A DNA stretch of 64,000 nt from Komagataella phaffii GS115 (GCF_000027005.1 NC_012963.1:2480001-2544000); one strand, 5' to 3'. Positions 9,676-19,920 are shown, counted from the stretch's first letter. Notes: generated from the letters alone by a model not told the origin. Numbers and translations are program-made.

Positions 9676-11327
9676 TAAAAATACTTTACTTTCAAAAAGG
9701 CTTGTTAGCAGTGATAAGATCTAACCGTACTTCCCTGACTGAGGAGTACAAAGTATTGCCTAACCGAAGCAGGTGGCGATACCCGTAAATCAGCGTAACA
9801 AACTGTGGAGGTTGAACTGAGGGTGGGATTATAATACAGTAGTCCGAATCACTGCTATTCATTGTCTATGACGGCAAAATGTGAGACCGAAGCTTACTCA
9901 TAGGTAATACAAACAAGTTTGGCTATATTGTGAAGCTAACCTTGTTCTAAGTATGATAGTGAAACGCCTAGGGATTCCAGATTTGCTCCAGTATCTTTCC
10001 GCTAGACGCTTATTGGCCCTTCTTATTGGGACCCTCTGTAGACGAGGTCAAAGAAGGCACTTGAACCAAAGCTTTAAACGTTTACAATATTGTAACACGC
10101 TCCCAGATAACCGTTCCAGTCATCATTTGTGGTTTCAAAAATTTAAACCGTGAGCTTTAAGAGTACCCCGCACCGTAATTAGTCCAGTTATAGCCAACGG
10201 TGCATACCTGATCCGGGATGAATTCTCTTTCTTAATGAGAAAGACGAATGACAAACTGAGACGTATCATACCCAATAGATTAACAAACGTCTTGTCCAGA
10301 GTAACTTTTGAGTATGAGGCATTGTTTGGGATGATATTATTGGGCTGTTTATAGTGGGATCTATTACTATTACTAATGGATTGGGAGTTGTCAATTACTA
10401 GAAGTTTCGTTTACAATTACTCAATTGTTTTGAGTCATTTTTTGGATGTACAGATTAGGCTAGCTGTTGACCAGATGGGTGATACAGAGTACGCTCAACT
10501 GAGTCATTTAGTCCCAACATCTATTTTATTTCTTTTGTTCAATTCTGTTTATATCCAGGTTTGTACGATATAATGTATCTCTAAAACGCAAAGCATTGGC
10601 GTTTCATTCTCAAGTCCTAAAAGAAGTAAGTGATTAGCAATAAAACTTCTTTTGAACGCTTATTGATGCATATCCCAATTGGTTAAGTGGTTATTGCATT
10701 GTGGCTTTATGCTGACGTACGAAATACATTCTGGCACTTGGAATTTTTGATGATAGATGCCAGTGATCTGTCGTTTTGACAGAGTATCACCAGATGTACT
10801 GTTGGGTTATTATTGTGCAGACTGCGATGCAGTCGCGAAGGTCCCTATTTCAGAAGCGCATAACTAGGTTGGACGTTTTGCTGAAAGTACTTTGATTTCA
10901 CTTGCTGGTGTACTTAAGTCATGTCTACAAAAGTGGACCTGCAATTGGCAAAAGTGTTCTAATCCATTCACGTATGCGTTTTTTTCAGTTAAATTTGAGT
11001 ATTAAAAAGCATGCAAAGGATGTAATGCAAAAGCATTGCATATTCTAAAATATGCAATGCAGAATTCCAAAAGCGTAAAGATGCGCGATATGCAGATATT
11101 CTGCAACACGCTGGGCCGATGGGGAAGCCGATATGAAAGCAATTGCGGACGCCTCAAATCTGGAACAGACTAATGATTTAATCGGATAAGCTTGTTAAGT
11201 CAACATGTGTACTACAAAGATGCATCTTTAGCTCACCACCGGGGCAAATGCCTTTATTTATTGAAAAGCTCTCAAAAAAAACTAATCTTTTCACAAATTA
11301 AGACCACTTTTCATCAATAGTTACTCC
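9676..11327. other. Gene-free spacer in accessory region
   Basis: There are 1.65 kb without a supported gene. The stretch is AT-rich and contains several TGCAT/ATGCAA motifs, with one strong hairpin at 11033-11060 (listed separately). No similarity to the flocculin PA14 domain could be seen next to the relic. Confidence 0.45.
11033..11060. repeat. Perfect 12-bp inverted repeat (hairpin)
   Basis: Arms GCATTGCATATT (11033-11044) and AATATGCAATGC (11049-11060) are exact reverse complements around a CTAA loop. Further ATGCAA copies lie just upstream and a GCAGA/TCTGC mini-hairpin just downstream. It sits about 270 bp beyond the 3' end of the Medusa-like gene. Role unknown; it could be a protein-binding palindrome or an RNA 3'-end hairpin. 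Confidence 0.6.
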
Positions 11328-12572
11328 TCATAACTTTGTTTTAATTTTATCCAATGGTAACGCTACGTAATAACTTTGAAGAGCCCGCTCCAAAGCTGGT
11401 CCAAGTTTGGACCATTCCAGAATTCTTAGGCTTTTATCGACTATTAGAGGTTTCCGCACCTTATAAGCCCTGATACGTTGGGCCAACTCTTCAATACAAT
11501 CGTTTTCCCGAGATGGCTTAGAACCCTTGCTCATGGTACTTGTGGACGATGGAACTATATCTTTGGACCAGAATCGCACTAAATTTGATCTTAGACAGCT
11601 TCTTTCTCTTCTTTTCGCCTGGATATCTTGGATTAGATGATTTTCCGTTAAAAACTCTATAATCCTAATGACTTCAACACTGGTGATGTAGTATTCAAAT
11701 CTAACAGAAGTCTCAATTTCTTTATCACTACCACAGCTCAAATTTTCTTCAAAGTCGTGTCCTGCTAGCTCGCTGTACTTGTGTTCTTCACTTGAAGAGC
11801 TTGTAGGGACGGTTTGCGCTACTTCTGAGTTGTGTTCTTTGATTGGACACAATAAACACGAAAACTCCAGCACATCAACGTTAGGGTCAACTGCAATATT
11901 GGTTTGTGGATTTTCTTGAACAGAATCAACTATTGAAAAGGCAGCCTCAATTTTATTATACTGACGTCTTTTCTCTACTCGAACAATCCTTCTACTTTCC
12001 TCAAGTTCTTTCTCATTCCATTTAGGTAAACAAATGCCTTCATAGTTGACGTTGAGCAACTCCAAGCAGACATTGACGTACTCAGTTCCAGGAACTAGTT
12101 GGTTCTTAGGCGGCTTTATTTTTCCTCCAGAGCAAAAGCCACGAACCAGCGGGAAGGCCGAGTATTCAAGGAACGCTGGTACCGGCATATTCATGCCATG
12201 AAAGGAATTGAGATTTTCAGTGGTATTCTGCTGTGTTATTTGGGACTGTCGCCGTTTACGGTCCATGACCATCTTCAACGAAGTTGGAGGTGCTACCATG
12301 GTAGGAAGTTTTAGCAAAGGAAACGCTGGGAATAGGTCTTGAAAAGTTTGTCCAAAAGATGCACCCGTCATTGAGTCCATAAAGAACGATTCTGATTTTG
12401 GGATATTAATATTAACAAGTGAAGGGCTGTCAACACCTGTGACCGAGTGAACTGAACTGGTTTGAAAAGTATTGGAAAAGGTAAGTGCAGAAGAGTCAGA
12501 GTTAAAAATGTTCTCCGGAGGCATGGCAAACAACAAATCCAGTTGTTGTTCTTGCTCGAGTGGTTGAAACAT
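11328..12572 (-). CDS. Medusa-like (DUF7082) regulator, shortened paralogue
   Basis: The 414-residue protein is a paralogue of the split gene at 21521-23112; both share QLDLL..PENIFNSxSS near the N-terminus and two conserved C-terminal blocks. The first block is LPKWNEKELEESRRIVRVEKR. The second runs from YYITSVEVIRIIEF through RSCLRSNLVRFWS to RRIRAYK-like and RILEWSKLGPALERALQSYY segments. This pattern (TSV..I..LE.L, K.R.R.NL..F, RP...K.V...W..L..AL) matches my memory of the fungal Medusa/MedA regulator domain, known in Aspergillus for control of conidiation and adherence. No zinc cluster or bZIP is present. It lacks about 100 N-terminal residues of the paralogue, and decayed homologous codons lie in its 5' leader. 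Coding appears intact. A flocculin gene lies 2.1 kb away, divergently. Confidence 0.65.
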   Translation of the reverse strand: MFQPLEQEQQLDLLFAMPPENIFNSDSSALTFSNTFQTSSVHSVTGVDSPSLVNINIPKSESFFMDSMTGASFGQTFQDLFPAFPLLKLPTMVAPPTSLKMVMDRKRRQSQITQQNTTENLNSFHGMNMPVPAFLEYSAFPLVRGFCSGGKIKPPKNQLVPGTEYVNVCLELLNVNYEGICLPKWNEKELEESRRIVRVEKRRQYNKIEAAFSIVDSVQENPQTNIAVDPNVDVLEFSCLLCPIKEHNSEVAQTVPTSSSSEEHKYSELAGHDFEENLSCGSDKEIETSVRFEYYITSVEVIRIIEFLTENHLIQDIQAKRRERSCLRSNLVRFWSKDIVPSSTSTMSKGSKPSRENDCIEELAQRIRAYKVRKPLIVDKSLRILEWSKLGPALERALQSYYVALPLDKIKTKL

Positions 12573-12614
12573 GAGTTTTTAGTTGCACCTGGACTGATTC
12601 GGGTGATGTTACTG
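12573..12614 (-). pseudogene. Decayed N-terminal codons of the Medusa-like gene
   Basis: In frame with the ATG at 12572, the 14 upstream codons read Q-stop-HHPNQSRCN-stop-KL. They align with the paralogue's EQQHQNLSGCYQEL just before its conserved LLVQTEEQQQLDLL. H, N, S, C and L positions match, and two Gln positions are TAA here. The stretch therefore looks like former coding sequence, now 5' leader. Two stop codons (12579-12581 and 12609-12611) force translation to begin at the former internal Met. Confidence 0.55.
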
Positions 12615-12637
12615 CGTTTTAATGTGGTTCCTTAGTA

Positions 12638-12645
12638 TATTTATA
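12638..12645 (-). promoter_or_regulatory. TATA box of Medusa-like paralogue
   Basis: TATAAATA on the minus strand, 66-73 bp upstream of the ATG at 12572. Position and sequence fit a core promoter. Confidence 0.5.
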
Positions 12646-14684
12646 CCTCTGTTATAGGAGACTCATACTTATGATGCATGAGTACACATTTGCTAGCTAT
12701 TACGTTGATATTTGCAGCTCAATTGAAACAGTTGTATCGACGAAATGATTAAAAAGAAAGAGCACATTGCATGATCAATCGCAGAAAATATTTGGGTGTT
12801 TTTTTGCGAGAGGCCTTTGAGATGAACAATTATATACTGCTGGATGAATGCTGGACACACCTATGTGAGGCTTAAAACCATCATGGTGATTAAAATGATA
12901 GCTTTCGTCTAACGAGGGCAATGACTTCACCAATAACAATTGTGTCAATCTTTGTGTCAAGAATGTCAGTTGACATTTTTGGACTGTTGCTATACTATTA
13001 TTGGCTTATTGCTTTACATTTTGTTGGCTGCGCCCAAAATGGAACGGTGGTTTCAAATTGGTAACATTTCATACTCAAAGAATCAATTTGCAGTCTTTTT
13101 TGAAGACTCGCAGATCAAGCTGCATGCAAGTTTGAAACAGGGACTAGCAGAAAGTTATACGATTTTCGAATTGAATCCAACCTGTCTGAAAGAAAATTCG
13201 TATCAGATGCATTATGTGACCACGAGTCAGTGGCTTAGTTGTTAAACCCAAGAGTGCTGATGAGCATGACTGTTCCCGAAAAATTTGATATATCTGGCAA
13301 AAGCGTTTCTATTTTGATGTTCAAGTAACGCGTCCTCCAGTCATATCCTTGAAGCAGATTAAAACGTTCCTTTTTACTTTTTTAAAGTTATCGTTGATTA
13401 TTCTTGTTTGCACAGCTTGCCAACTTCACATTAAAGGAGCTTGAAACAGATATTAACTCAAGAATACTGCAGAAATATTTTCTACTCTGCACTTTTACCA
13501 TTTTGTTAACTTTTCTGTCAACACCCAAACAAATGCACCGCTCACCTGCTTTATTTTAGAAGGCTTGCATCCAAATTGCTTGAGAAGAAACGGTAGTTTC
13601 ACAATGTGGCAGTTTGATTACCTCTTGAGTCCAATTAAATACCTAAAACGATGCATGCAATTTCGCAATAGTTCGTTGCAACCTAGATAGATAACTACAA
13701 TTTATGAGGCCCTATCGTGAAATAGCAACGTAGAATAATTTCCTGGCAGAGTAGGGTGTGGGGTCAGTAGAAGTAATATCCAGAAGCTGATGCAGGTTAT
13801 TGATATTACCACAAGATTCTAGCTTCAAATGCACAGTTCGGATTGGTGATCCGAAGATGCTAAAAAAAAGACATCAAACTCCAAACCGTATCGCTTTTTA
13901 CGGCGTATATTGTTGCACGAAAGCGAACTATAATCATGCAGAAAACATGCGGACATGACGTAATGTATGCGTTTAGGGAAAGGTACTGCGTATTTCAAAC
14001 GCATACTTAGATCGTGCCCAGCAACCCACATAATTTTTTCTTCAAGGTCTGGACATACTGGTTGTGTCAAAATAGGGCAACAAAATGGCCAAGCTGGGAA
14101 ACGGGATTTGGTGGAACTTTATTATTCTTTCTACGATCCAAGCATTATGTTGTGGAACAAAGCGAATACTCTTATTAGCTGGTAATTGAGCGAGTTGAAA
14201 AAATCAAGTCTATTGGAGGGTATGGTCAGAGTACTGATAGAGATCCCTGTTAAGATAATCGATCTTTTTCAAATATCCAATTTCATTCCATCTTGCCATC
14301 GGGTCTTGGCTTCTTACATCAATAATTAAAACTACTTACTCTATTAGTGCCAAAAATGGTAAACCGTATTCAAATTGCTGCAAGCATATGCTTAAAAGGA
14401 TCGCGTTGCGAGCTTCTTTTGAGATTCGCAAGCTTGATTTTATGCTCTTGTGGGAAGAAAAGCAACCCACTGAATTCCAGATTTGTTGTGTTTTCATGCA
14501 TGGACGACATACTTTGAGTAATACCGTTACTGAGATTTTACCGAATTCGCATTGCGTTGAGGCGTGAAGTTTCTTAATGCTGTGCCATATGGTTAAGTTG
14601 CGTTTCAAGATGGTCCACAAGTATTTTTGTATTTAAGCAGTGTCAATTCAAGCCTAACTGCTCATAAAAACTACACGGTTTGCT

Positions 14685-16100
14685 ATGTTTGAGAAGAGTA
14701 AATTTGTGGTTTCGTTTCTGCTTTTACTGCAGCTATTTTGTGTCCTTGGTGTACATGGACAAGAAAGTGGTAACGGTACCACTAGTGACACTGCCTACGC
14801 ATGCGACATCGGTGCAACACCTTTTGACGGATTCAATGCTACTATTTATCAGTACCAGGCAAGTGATGACAATTCAATACAGGACCCGGTTTTTATGAGC
14901 ACTGGGTACTTGCAACGTAACCAGTTGCATAGTACAACTGGAGTGACTAATCCGGGGTTCAACATCTTCACTGCAGGCGTTGCCACCACAACACTTTATG
15001 GGATACCAAACGTCAACTACCAAAATATGCTTTTAGAATTGAAAGGCTATTTCAGAGCTGACGCCTCTGGAAATTATGGACTATCACTAAGGAACATCGA
15101 TGATAGTGCGATTCTTTTCTTTGGGAGGGAGACTGCGTTTGAATGTTGCAATGAAAATTTGATTCCCTTGGACGAAGCCCCAACTGATTACTCACTTTTT
15201 ACCATTAAAGAAGGGGAAGCTTCAACAAACCCCGACTCTTATACGTACACTCAATACTTGGAGGCTGGGAGATACTATCCCGTAAGAACTTTCTTTGCCA
15301 ACATAAGAACGCGTGCCGTGTTCAACTTTACGATGACACTGCCAGACGGGAGTGAACTAACAGATTTTCAAAACTACATTTTTCAATTTGGAGCTCTTAA
15401 CCAACAACAATGCCAAGCAGAAATAGTTACCAGGGAAAATTACACAACCACCACCGAACCATGGACTGGTACCTTTGAAGCCACGACCACGGTGATTCCA
15501 AGTGGCACTGAGCCAGGTACCGTGATTGTCCAGACTCCTTATTCTACTATCGACTCCACATCTACTTGGACCGGTACTTTCACCACTTTCACCACCGATG
15601 CTGATGGAAGCACCATCGCCGTTGTGCCATCGTCGACTATTGATGATCACTTTGCGTCGACTGAAACTGTTTTGACAGACACTGCTATTTCAACTACTGT
15701 TATTACCGTGACCAGTTGTGGTACCAGTAAGTGTACCAAGACTACAGCACTAACAGGGGTGACTCAGCGAACTCTCACAATCGATGATAGAACTACTGTC
15801 GTGACGACTTACTGTCCTTTGCCAACTGACGTTGCCACTATAAAAACAGCAAGTGTTAGCGGAAGTGAGGTTGTGCAAACAATCTACACTGCGAAACACA
15901 GCCAGGCCGTTTCTTATGTTCATCCATCAACTGTTACAATCACAAGAGAGGTATGTGATGCCCAAACTTGCACGCAGGCTACTATTGTGACTGGAGAAAT
16001 TCTGCAAACTACTGTTGTGGACTCTGGTTCTACAACTGTTGTTCCAAAGTATGTTCCGGTGGAGACGCATGAACCAACATTTGAATTGAGTACTCTTTAA
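14685..16100 (+). CDS. PA14-domain flocculin, ends at premature TAA
   Basis: The 471-codon frame encodes a Flo1/Flo5-type adhesin. A signal peptide covers residues 1-25. A PA14 lectin-like domain (about 40-240) contains the calcium-site Asp pair in [11 protein letters not shown] (Asp139-Asp140), the adjacent Cys pair CCNEN at 154-155, and [19 protein letters not shown]. Next comes a short Ser/Thr-rich stalk with Flo-type repeats ([11 protein letters not shown] at about 254, [14 protein letters not shown]) and [13 protein letters not shown] units. The stop TAA at 16098-16100 falls in ELSTL-stop-TVLESSG. The relic copy at 9295 has a Gln (CAA) there, so this is a single C-to-T change in that comparison. 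The frame stays open afterwards to a GPI signal. As read here the protein would be secreted but not anchored. Such proteins bind cell-wall sugars in flocculation or adhesion. Confidence 0.8.
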   Translation: MFEKSKFVVSFLLLLQLFCVLGVHGQESGNGTTSDTAYACDIGATPFDGFNATIYQYQASDDNSIQDPVFMSTGYLQRNQLHSTTGVTNPGFNIFTAGVATTTLYGIPNVNYQNMLLELKGYFRADASGNYGLSLRNIDDSAILFFGRETAFECCNENLIPLDEAPTDYSLFTIKEGEASTNPDSYTYTQYLEAGRYYPVRTFFANIRTRAVFNFTMTLPDGSELTDFQNYIFQFGALNQQQCQAEIVTRENYTTTTEPWTGTFEATTTVIPSGTEPGTVIVQTPYSTIDSTSTWTGTFTTFTTDADGSTIAVVPSSTIDDHFASTETVLTDTAISTTVITVTSCGTSKCTKTTALTGVTQRTLTIDDRTTVVTTYCPLPTDVATIKTASVSGSEVVQTIYTAKHSQAVSYVHPSTVTITREVCDAQTCTQATIVTGEILQTTVVDSGSTTVVPKYVPVETHEPTFELSTL

Positions 16101-16343
16101 ACGGTCTTGGAGTCATCAGGCTCTGACTGGGCAGCTGCTGCAACTGGAACTTCCCAAGCCTCCCACCAAACTGCAGGTGTAGCCGAAAGTATTCACGTGT
16201 CCCAGAATGAGGCCCACAGTACATCTGTCACCGTTTCTCAACCCCCTTCAACGGTTTCTTTGCAAATTGGAGAAGCAAATACCCTGAAATGGTCAGCTTT
16301 CTTTGGAGTAGTAGTTCCGCTGCTCAACGTACTCTTCGTTTAA
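16101..16343 (+). pseudogene. Orphaned C-terminal part of flocculin with GPI signal
   Basis: The same reading frame continues for 80 codons after the TAA at 16098-16100. It is Ser/Thr-rich and ends in TLKWSAFFGVVVPLLNVLFV, a classical hydrophobic GPI-attachment tail, before TAA. The inverted relic (9295-9675) aligns through the same stretch, confirming it was once joined to the upstream part. Translation would need readthrough; the stop context (TAA ACG) is not a known efficient readthrough signal. Confidence 0.75.
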
Positions 16344-16674
16344 AAGCCCTTTTTTCTTTTCTTTTCATTTAACTTTATTTAGTTCTAAGCGTTTCTTTTT
16401 TTATTGTATTTCATGGGTCCTGGTAGCCCGCTTATTGTTCATTTACAGTCAACATCAGGCCTTTCGACAACTGGGACTAATGTAAATCTCTAATCTGCCA
16501 CTTTAGGCGATTCGCCATAGGTGCTCGCTGGAACAAGCCTAGATGCCACTACCACCCGGGGGGCCCTTACTGGGCGAGCAATGACCTTCCAACAACTTTC
16601 CCAACATCTCGCGATAACGACTCCTTTTCTACCCTTTTCCAGAGCAAAATTTATCAATTCTACCATAGGCGACC
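16344..16674. other. Intergenic spacer before UBP3
   Basis: 330 bp with no gene. It should hold the 3' end of the flocculin transcript (T-rich stretch near 16350-16410) and the UBP3 promoter. This is the right boundary of the accessory region. Confidence 0.4.
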
Positions 16675-18450
16675 ATGACCACTGGTACCCAGTCATCACC
16701 TCAACTGACCAGTGATGATCTTCACAAAATTGATGAGTATTTTCGACGACATTTGAAACTCCAAATAGCGGCTGACAATGACTCGGAACATGATCAACTG
16801 CCTTTTTTTGTTGGAGTCACAAGACAGGATTTCCACCATCTTAAACAGCTGTCACTGAGGAACAGACGGCTTCACTCTGACCCTACATATACATTGAAAG
16901 TACAAAGAGAACTATCCTCCATTAAAAAAGTCGAAGACAAGCCTGCAGCATACAAGACGTGGGCTTCGTTGTTGGTAAAACCCTCCACGAATTATCACCA
17001 GAATAAATTAACCAAACAGGACTCACCCTCTAACCACATTAAACAGTCAACCTCATTGCCAGCTTCGTCATCTCAATTGTCCCCTCAATTCCAACCTCTA
17101 GGTGCTGTGCTACTAAGATACATGTACGACAAGGATTACCAAAAACCTCCTGATGTAAAACTTCTTCCTCATGGCCTAATAAACAGGGGTAACATCTGCT
17201 ACATGAACTCGGTTCTACAATTGTTCATCTTTTGCAAGCCACTGTTCCGTGTGCTCCGTTGCATACGAGAAAAGACGATAGCTCATGTTTCTGGTACGTC
17301 TGACACACCTATTTTGGATGCATTGACTCTGTTGTTGGAACGATTTCAACACAAAGAGTCACACGAGTCAGCATCTGTGGATGATTTCGGGGAACCACTA
17401 TCACAAGAGTCATTTTACACATCTATAATATCACTGCCCAAGTTCTCTCATTTACGATGGGGGCAACAGGAAGATGCTGAAGAGTTCATGGGTTATGTAT
17501 TGGACGAATTGCACGAAGAGTTCATTTCCCAGATGACCAAACTCACAGACACTGAAAAGAGTCAGCTTCTTGCCAGCGTGAATAACGTTGAGAGTAAGAA
17601 ACAGATCTCTGAGGCGTTGAATCTGATCCAAAAAAAGCCAGGCTCGTCTCCAAAAAGCAAATATGATACCGAGGATAAGCACGACGATGACGGGTGGTGC
17701 GAGGTTGGATCCAACAATAAATTATCTGCCAAGCGTACAGTTGAAGTGAAACCGTCCCCGATCACCGAGATATTCGGAGGACAATTTAGGTCAGTGCTGA
17801 ACGTTCCTAGACAGAAAAACGGCAGATCCATAACGTTAGACCCATTTTTGCATGTTCAGTTGGATATCTCTGAACCCAATGTTTCTTCTGTGGAAGATGC
17901 ATTCACATATCTGTCTCAGATCGAGGTTATACCCTACAAATCAAGCAACGGCAATCTGGTCCAAGCTACGAAGCAAAATATGATCGATAAATTACCAGAG
18001 GTGCTAATTATTCATCTGAAAAGGTTTTCCTACGTGAGACAGGAGAGTTCATCCGACGTAGGCACTCCAGTTCCACAGTCAAGTTCACCATCTCCATCAC
18101 CTTCTCCATCTGGCTCCACCCAGAACGGATTTCACAGCAAAAACAACGATGCTGAGATGGGATGTATTCAGAAGATTCAGAAGATAATAAAGTTTGGCCA
18201 TGCACTGACCATTCCAGAGGCTTGCTTGTCTCGTGGCGAGACTAACAACGAGTACCAGCTCCAGGGTGTGATATACCACCACGGGAACAGCACAGAGGGA
18301 GGACACTACACGATTGACGTCAAGAACGACCGTGATTCATGGCTTCGCATAGACGACACGAACATAGTCCCACTCACTCCACAGCAGGTCGTAGGCGCTT
18401 CTACCAACGACGGGAAGGATGCGTATATACTAGTCTACCAAAAGAAATAG
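16675..18450 (+). CDS. UBP3: Ubiquitin carboxyl-terminal hydrolase Ubp3 (USP10 type)
   Basis: A 591-residue USP-family deubiquitinase. The catalytic Cys box GLINRGNICYMNSVLQ carries Cys175. The QQEDAEEF box follows at about 265. The His box YQLQGVIYHHG...EGGHYTIDV carries His544, followed by WLRIDDTNI with the third catalytic residue and the final DAYILVYQKK. A Ser/Pro-rich insert (about 465-485) interrupts the domain. Ubp3/USP10, with cofactor Bre5, removes ubiquitin from Sec23 and other clients and acts in ribophagy. The N-terminal region is shorter than in S. cerevisiae (912 residues from memory). Position between the YER152C/SHU2 side and the SPI1-like GCW14 matches YER151C. Confidence 0.9.
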   Translation: MTTGTQSSPQLTSDDLHKIDEYFRRHLKLQIAADNDSEHDQLPFFVGVTRQDFHHLKQLSLRNRRLHSDPTYTLKVQRELSSIKKVEDKPAAYKTWASLLVKPSTNYHQNKLTKQDSPSNHIKQSTSLPASSSQLSPQFQPLGAVLLRYMYDKDYQKPPDVKLLPHGLINRGNICYMNSVLQLFIFCKPLFRVLRCIREKTIAHVSGTSDTPILDALTLLLERFQHKESHESASVDDFGEPLSQESFYTSIISLPKFSHLRWGQQEDAEEFMGYVLDELHEEFISQMTKLTDTEKSQLLASVNNVESKKQISEALNLIQKKPGSSPKSKYDTEDKHDDDGWCEVGSNNKLSAKRTVEVKPSPITEIFGGQFRSVLNVPRQKNGRSITLDPFLHVQLDISEPNVSSVEDAFTYLSQIEVIPYKSSNGNLVQATKQNMIDKLPEVLIIHLKRFSYVRQESSSDVGTPVPQSSSPSPSPSPSGSTQNGFHSKNNDAEMGCIQKIQKIIKFGHALTIPEACLSRGETNNEYQLQGVIYHHGNSTEGGHYTIDVKNDRDSWLRIDDTNIVPLTPQQVVGASTNDGKDAYILVYQKK

Positions 18451-18655
18451 AATCAGTCACGAACAAAAGTCGTAGATCATGAGTGCAACAAAACACCTTA
18501 CGAAGAAATCAAAAGAAAAAAAAATATTATTAAGATACTATTAAGTTGAAGAATATCCTTATTGGATTAAAGTCCAGATGACGTTTGTAGCATAAACATC
18601 AGACTGAAACGAATACACAAAGAAAATATCTAACAATCTAAACGACTGGAGATAC

Positions 18656-19063
18656 TTACAAGAAGTAAGCAGCGGCAGCAGCAACACCGGCCAAACCAGC
18701 AACACCAGCCTTAGCAGCACCACCGTGAGAGATGGTAGAAACAGAGTGGGTTGGAGCTGGGGTAGAGGTAGATGGCACGTGAGTGGTGGTGGTGTGTGGG
18801 GTGGAGTGGGTGGTTGGTGGAACATCAGTGGTGATCTTGGTGGTCTTGGAGATGGTGCAAGGACAGTCAGTGATGGTCAAAGTGGTTGGGGCGGTCACAG
18901 TGATGGTCTTGTTCTTGTGAACGAAGGTGGTTGGCTCTGGGCAGTAAGTGGTGAGCTCGGTGACAACATCGGTGATGGTAGTCTCGTAAGTGTAAGTTAC
19001 GTTAGAGTAAGCAGCCAGAGCGGAACCAGCAAGAGCCAAAGTAGCGACGATAGAGAATTGCAT
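18656..19063 (-). CDS. GCW14: GPI-anchored cell-wall protein Gcw14 (SED1/SPI1-like)
   Basis: The 135-residue protein has a signal peptide ([17 protein letters not shown]), a Thr-rich middle with Cys in [13 protein letters not shown] and [10 protein letters not shown], a TTH-rich stretch, and a C-terminal GPI signal ([13 protein letters not shown] then a hydrophobic Ala-rich tail). This is the Sed1/Spi1 family of small structural wall glycoproteins. The upstream DNA matches the known strong constitutive GCW14 promoter of Komagataella phaffii. Codon use is strongly biased to preferred codons, as in very highly expressed genes. In gene order it takes the place of both SPI1 (next to UBP3) and SED1 (next to RAD55) of S. 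cerevisiae. Confidence 0.93.
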   Translation of the reverse strand: MQFSIVATLALAGSALAAYSNVTYTYETTITDVVTELTTYCPEPTTFVHKNKTITVTAPTTLTITDCPCTISKTTKITTDVPPTTHSTPHTTTTHVPSTSTPAPTHSVSTISHGGAAKAGVAGLAGVAAAAAYFL

Positions 19064-19885
19064 TTTTGTTGTTGAGTGAAGCGAGTGACGGAACGGTAAA
19101 ATGTAAGTAACAAAAGAAAAAGAGAACCAGGGGGGGGAGGAGAGTATGTATTTATACCGTACGGCACCAGGCGAAAAGCTATAAACAAACCTTTTTCGCG
19201 GTATATTTGTTTATATTTCCTATTTTAAACTCAAAATCTGCCCTAATCTGGACTTTTCATGCAAAGTTATGCACCTGAGGCAGGAATGAAGCAGGCTCGA
19301 CGACGAAAAGGCTGGAATGGGTAACTATGGATCGATTGATTTGTCTGTTGAAATCTTGATTTGGCACTCGTTTAAATTAACATTCTGCATCATGGTGAAT
19401 TGCGGTCACAGGTACTGGTTTTTCCTGAAGCTCTAGGCGGTGTTACTGTTCCCACAACTTAAAACCTAAAAGAGGTGGGTGCTTCTTTGCGTGGGTGACC
19501 AAAAATAAAACCGACTGCCTAGTGGCATTGATACCTTTTTTTGGGTGTTGTCCTGGAAACCACTGAACGTATCTGCGAGATACAAAAGTATTTTTAGATA
19601 AGTGGCAAATGCAAAAAATCTGATTGGTCAGTTAATGATTGATGAACGACTTTAAGGTTAAAAAGCAAAATAGTGACTGCTGCCATGTGCCTGTATAGCA
19701 CATGAACTGATTATTCTGTTCCCACGCTACGATGAAAACGCCTTCTCTGCCGAAAGATTAAAGCTGCGCGGGAAAAAAAAATTAACTTTACGGGGCGAGC
19801 ACGGTTCCCCGAAACAAAAGATGGTTGGCTTTCACCCAGCGAGCTCACTGGATCCCAGTTAAAAATAGTTAGGTGGGTTCACCTG
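19064..19885 (-). promoter_or_regulatory. GCW14 promoter
   Basis: The minus-strand sequence from about 19885 (CAGGTGAACCCACCTAACTA) down to the start codon is what I recognise as the widely used strong P-GCW14 region of K. phaffii. TATAAATA lies at 19149-19156, about 90 bp upstream of the ATG. The leader just before the ATG is A-rich on the coding strand (ACTCAACAACAAAA), typical of highly translated genes. The poly-T/A run at 19889-19910 separates it from the RAD55-like gene. Confidence 0.85.
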
Positions 19886-19920
19886 AATAAAAAAAAAAAA
19901 AAGAAAAAAAATGGCTGGAC

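Larger units (their letters stand above)
12573..14684. promoter_or_regulatory. Long divergent upstream region (Medusa-like gene / flocculin)
   Basis: There are 2.1 kb without a credible gene between two divergently transcribed genes. A TATAAATA box on the minus strand (12638-12645) fits the Medusa-like gene, and a TATTTAA element near 14629-14635 fits the flocculin. Frames of 80-101 codons at 12940, 13825 and 14336 resemble nothing known to me. Very long promoters are typical of regulated yeast adhesin genes such as FLO11, so a large regulatory region is a fair inference. Confidence 0.45.

Noticed and set aside
12940..13245. 101-codon plus-strand frame in the flocculin upstream region
   Set aside because: No family resemblance, and length is within chance for AT-rich spacer DNA. 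Same for frames at 13825-14070 and 14336-14620.
19880..19920. GTGAGT...ATTCAG stretch after the RAD55-like stop, as a possible C-terminal intron
   Set aside because: It would be only about 41 nt, with no branch-point motif, and it abuts the GCW14 promoter. The existing stop gives a sensible protein end.
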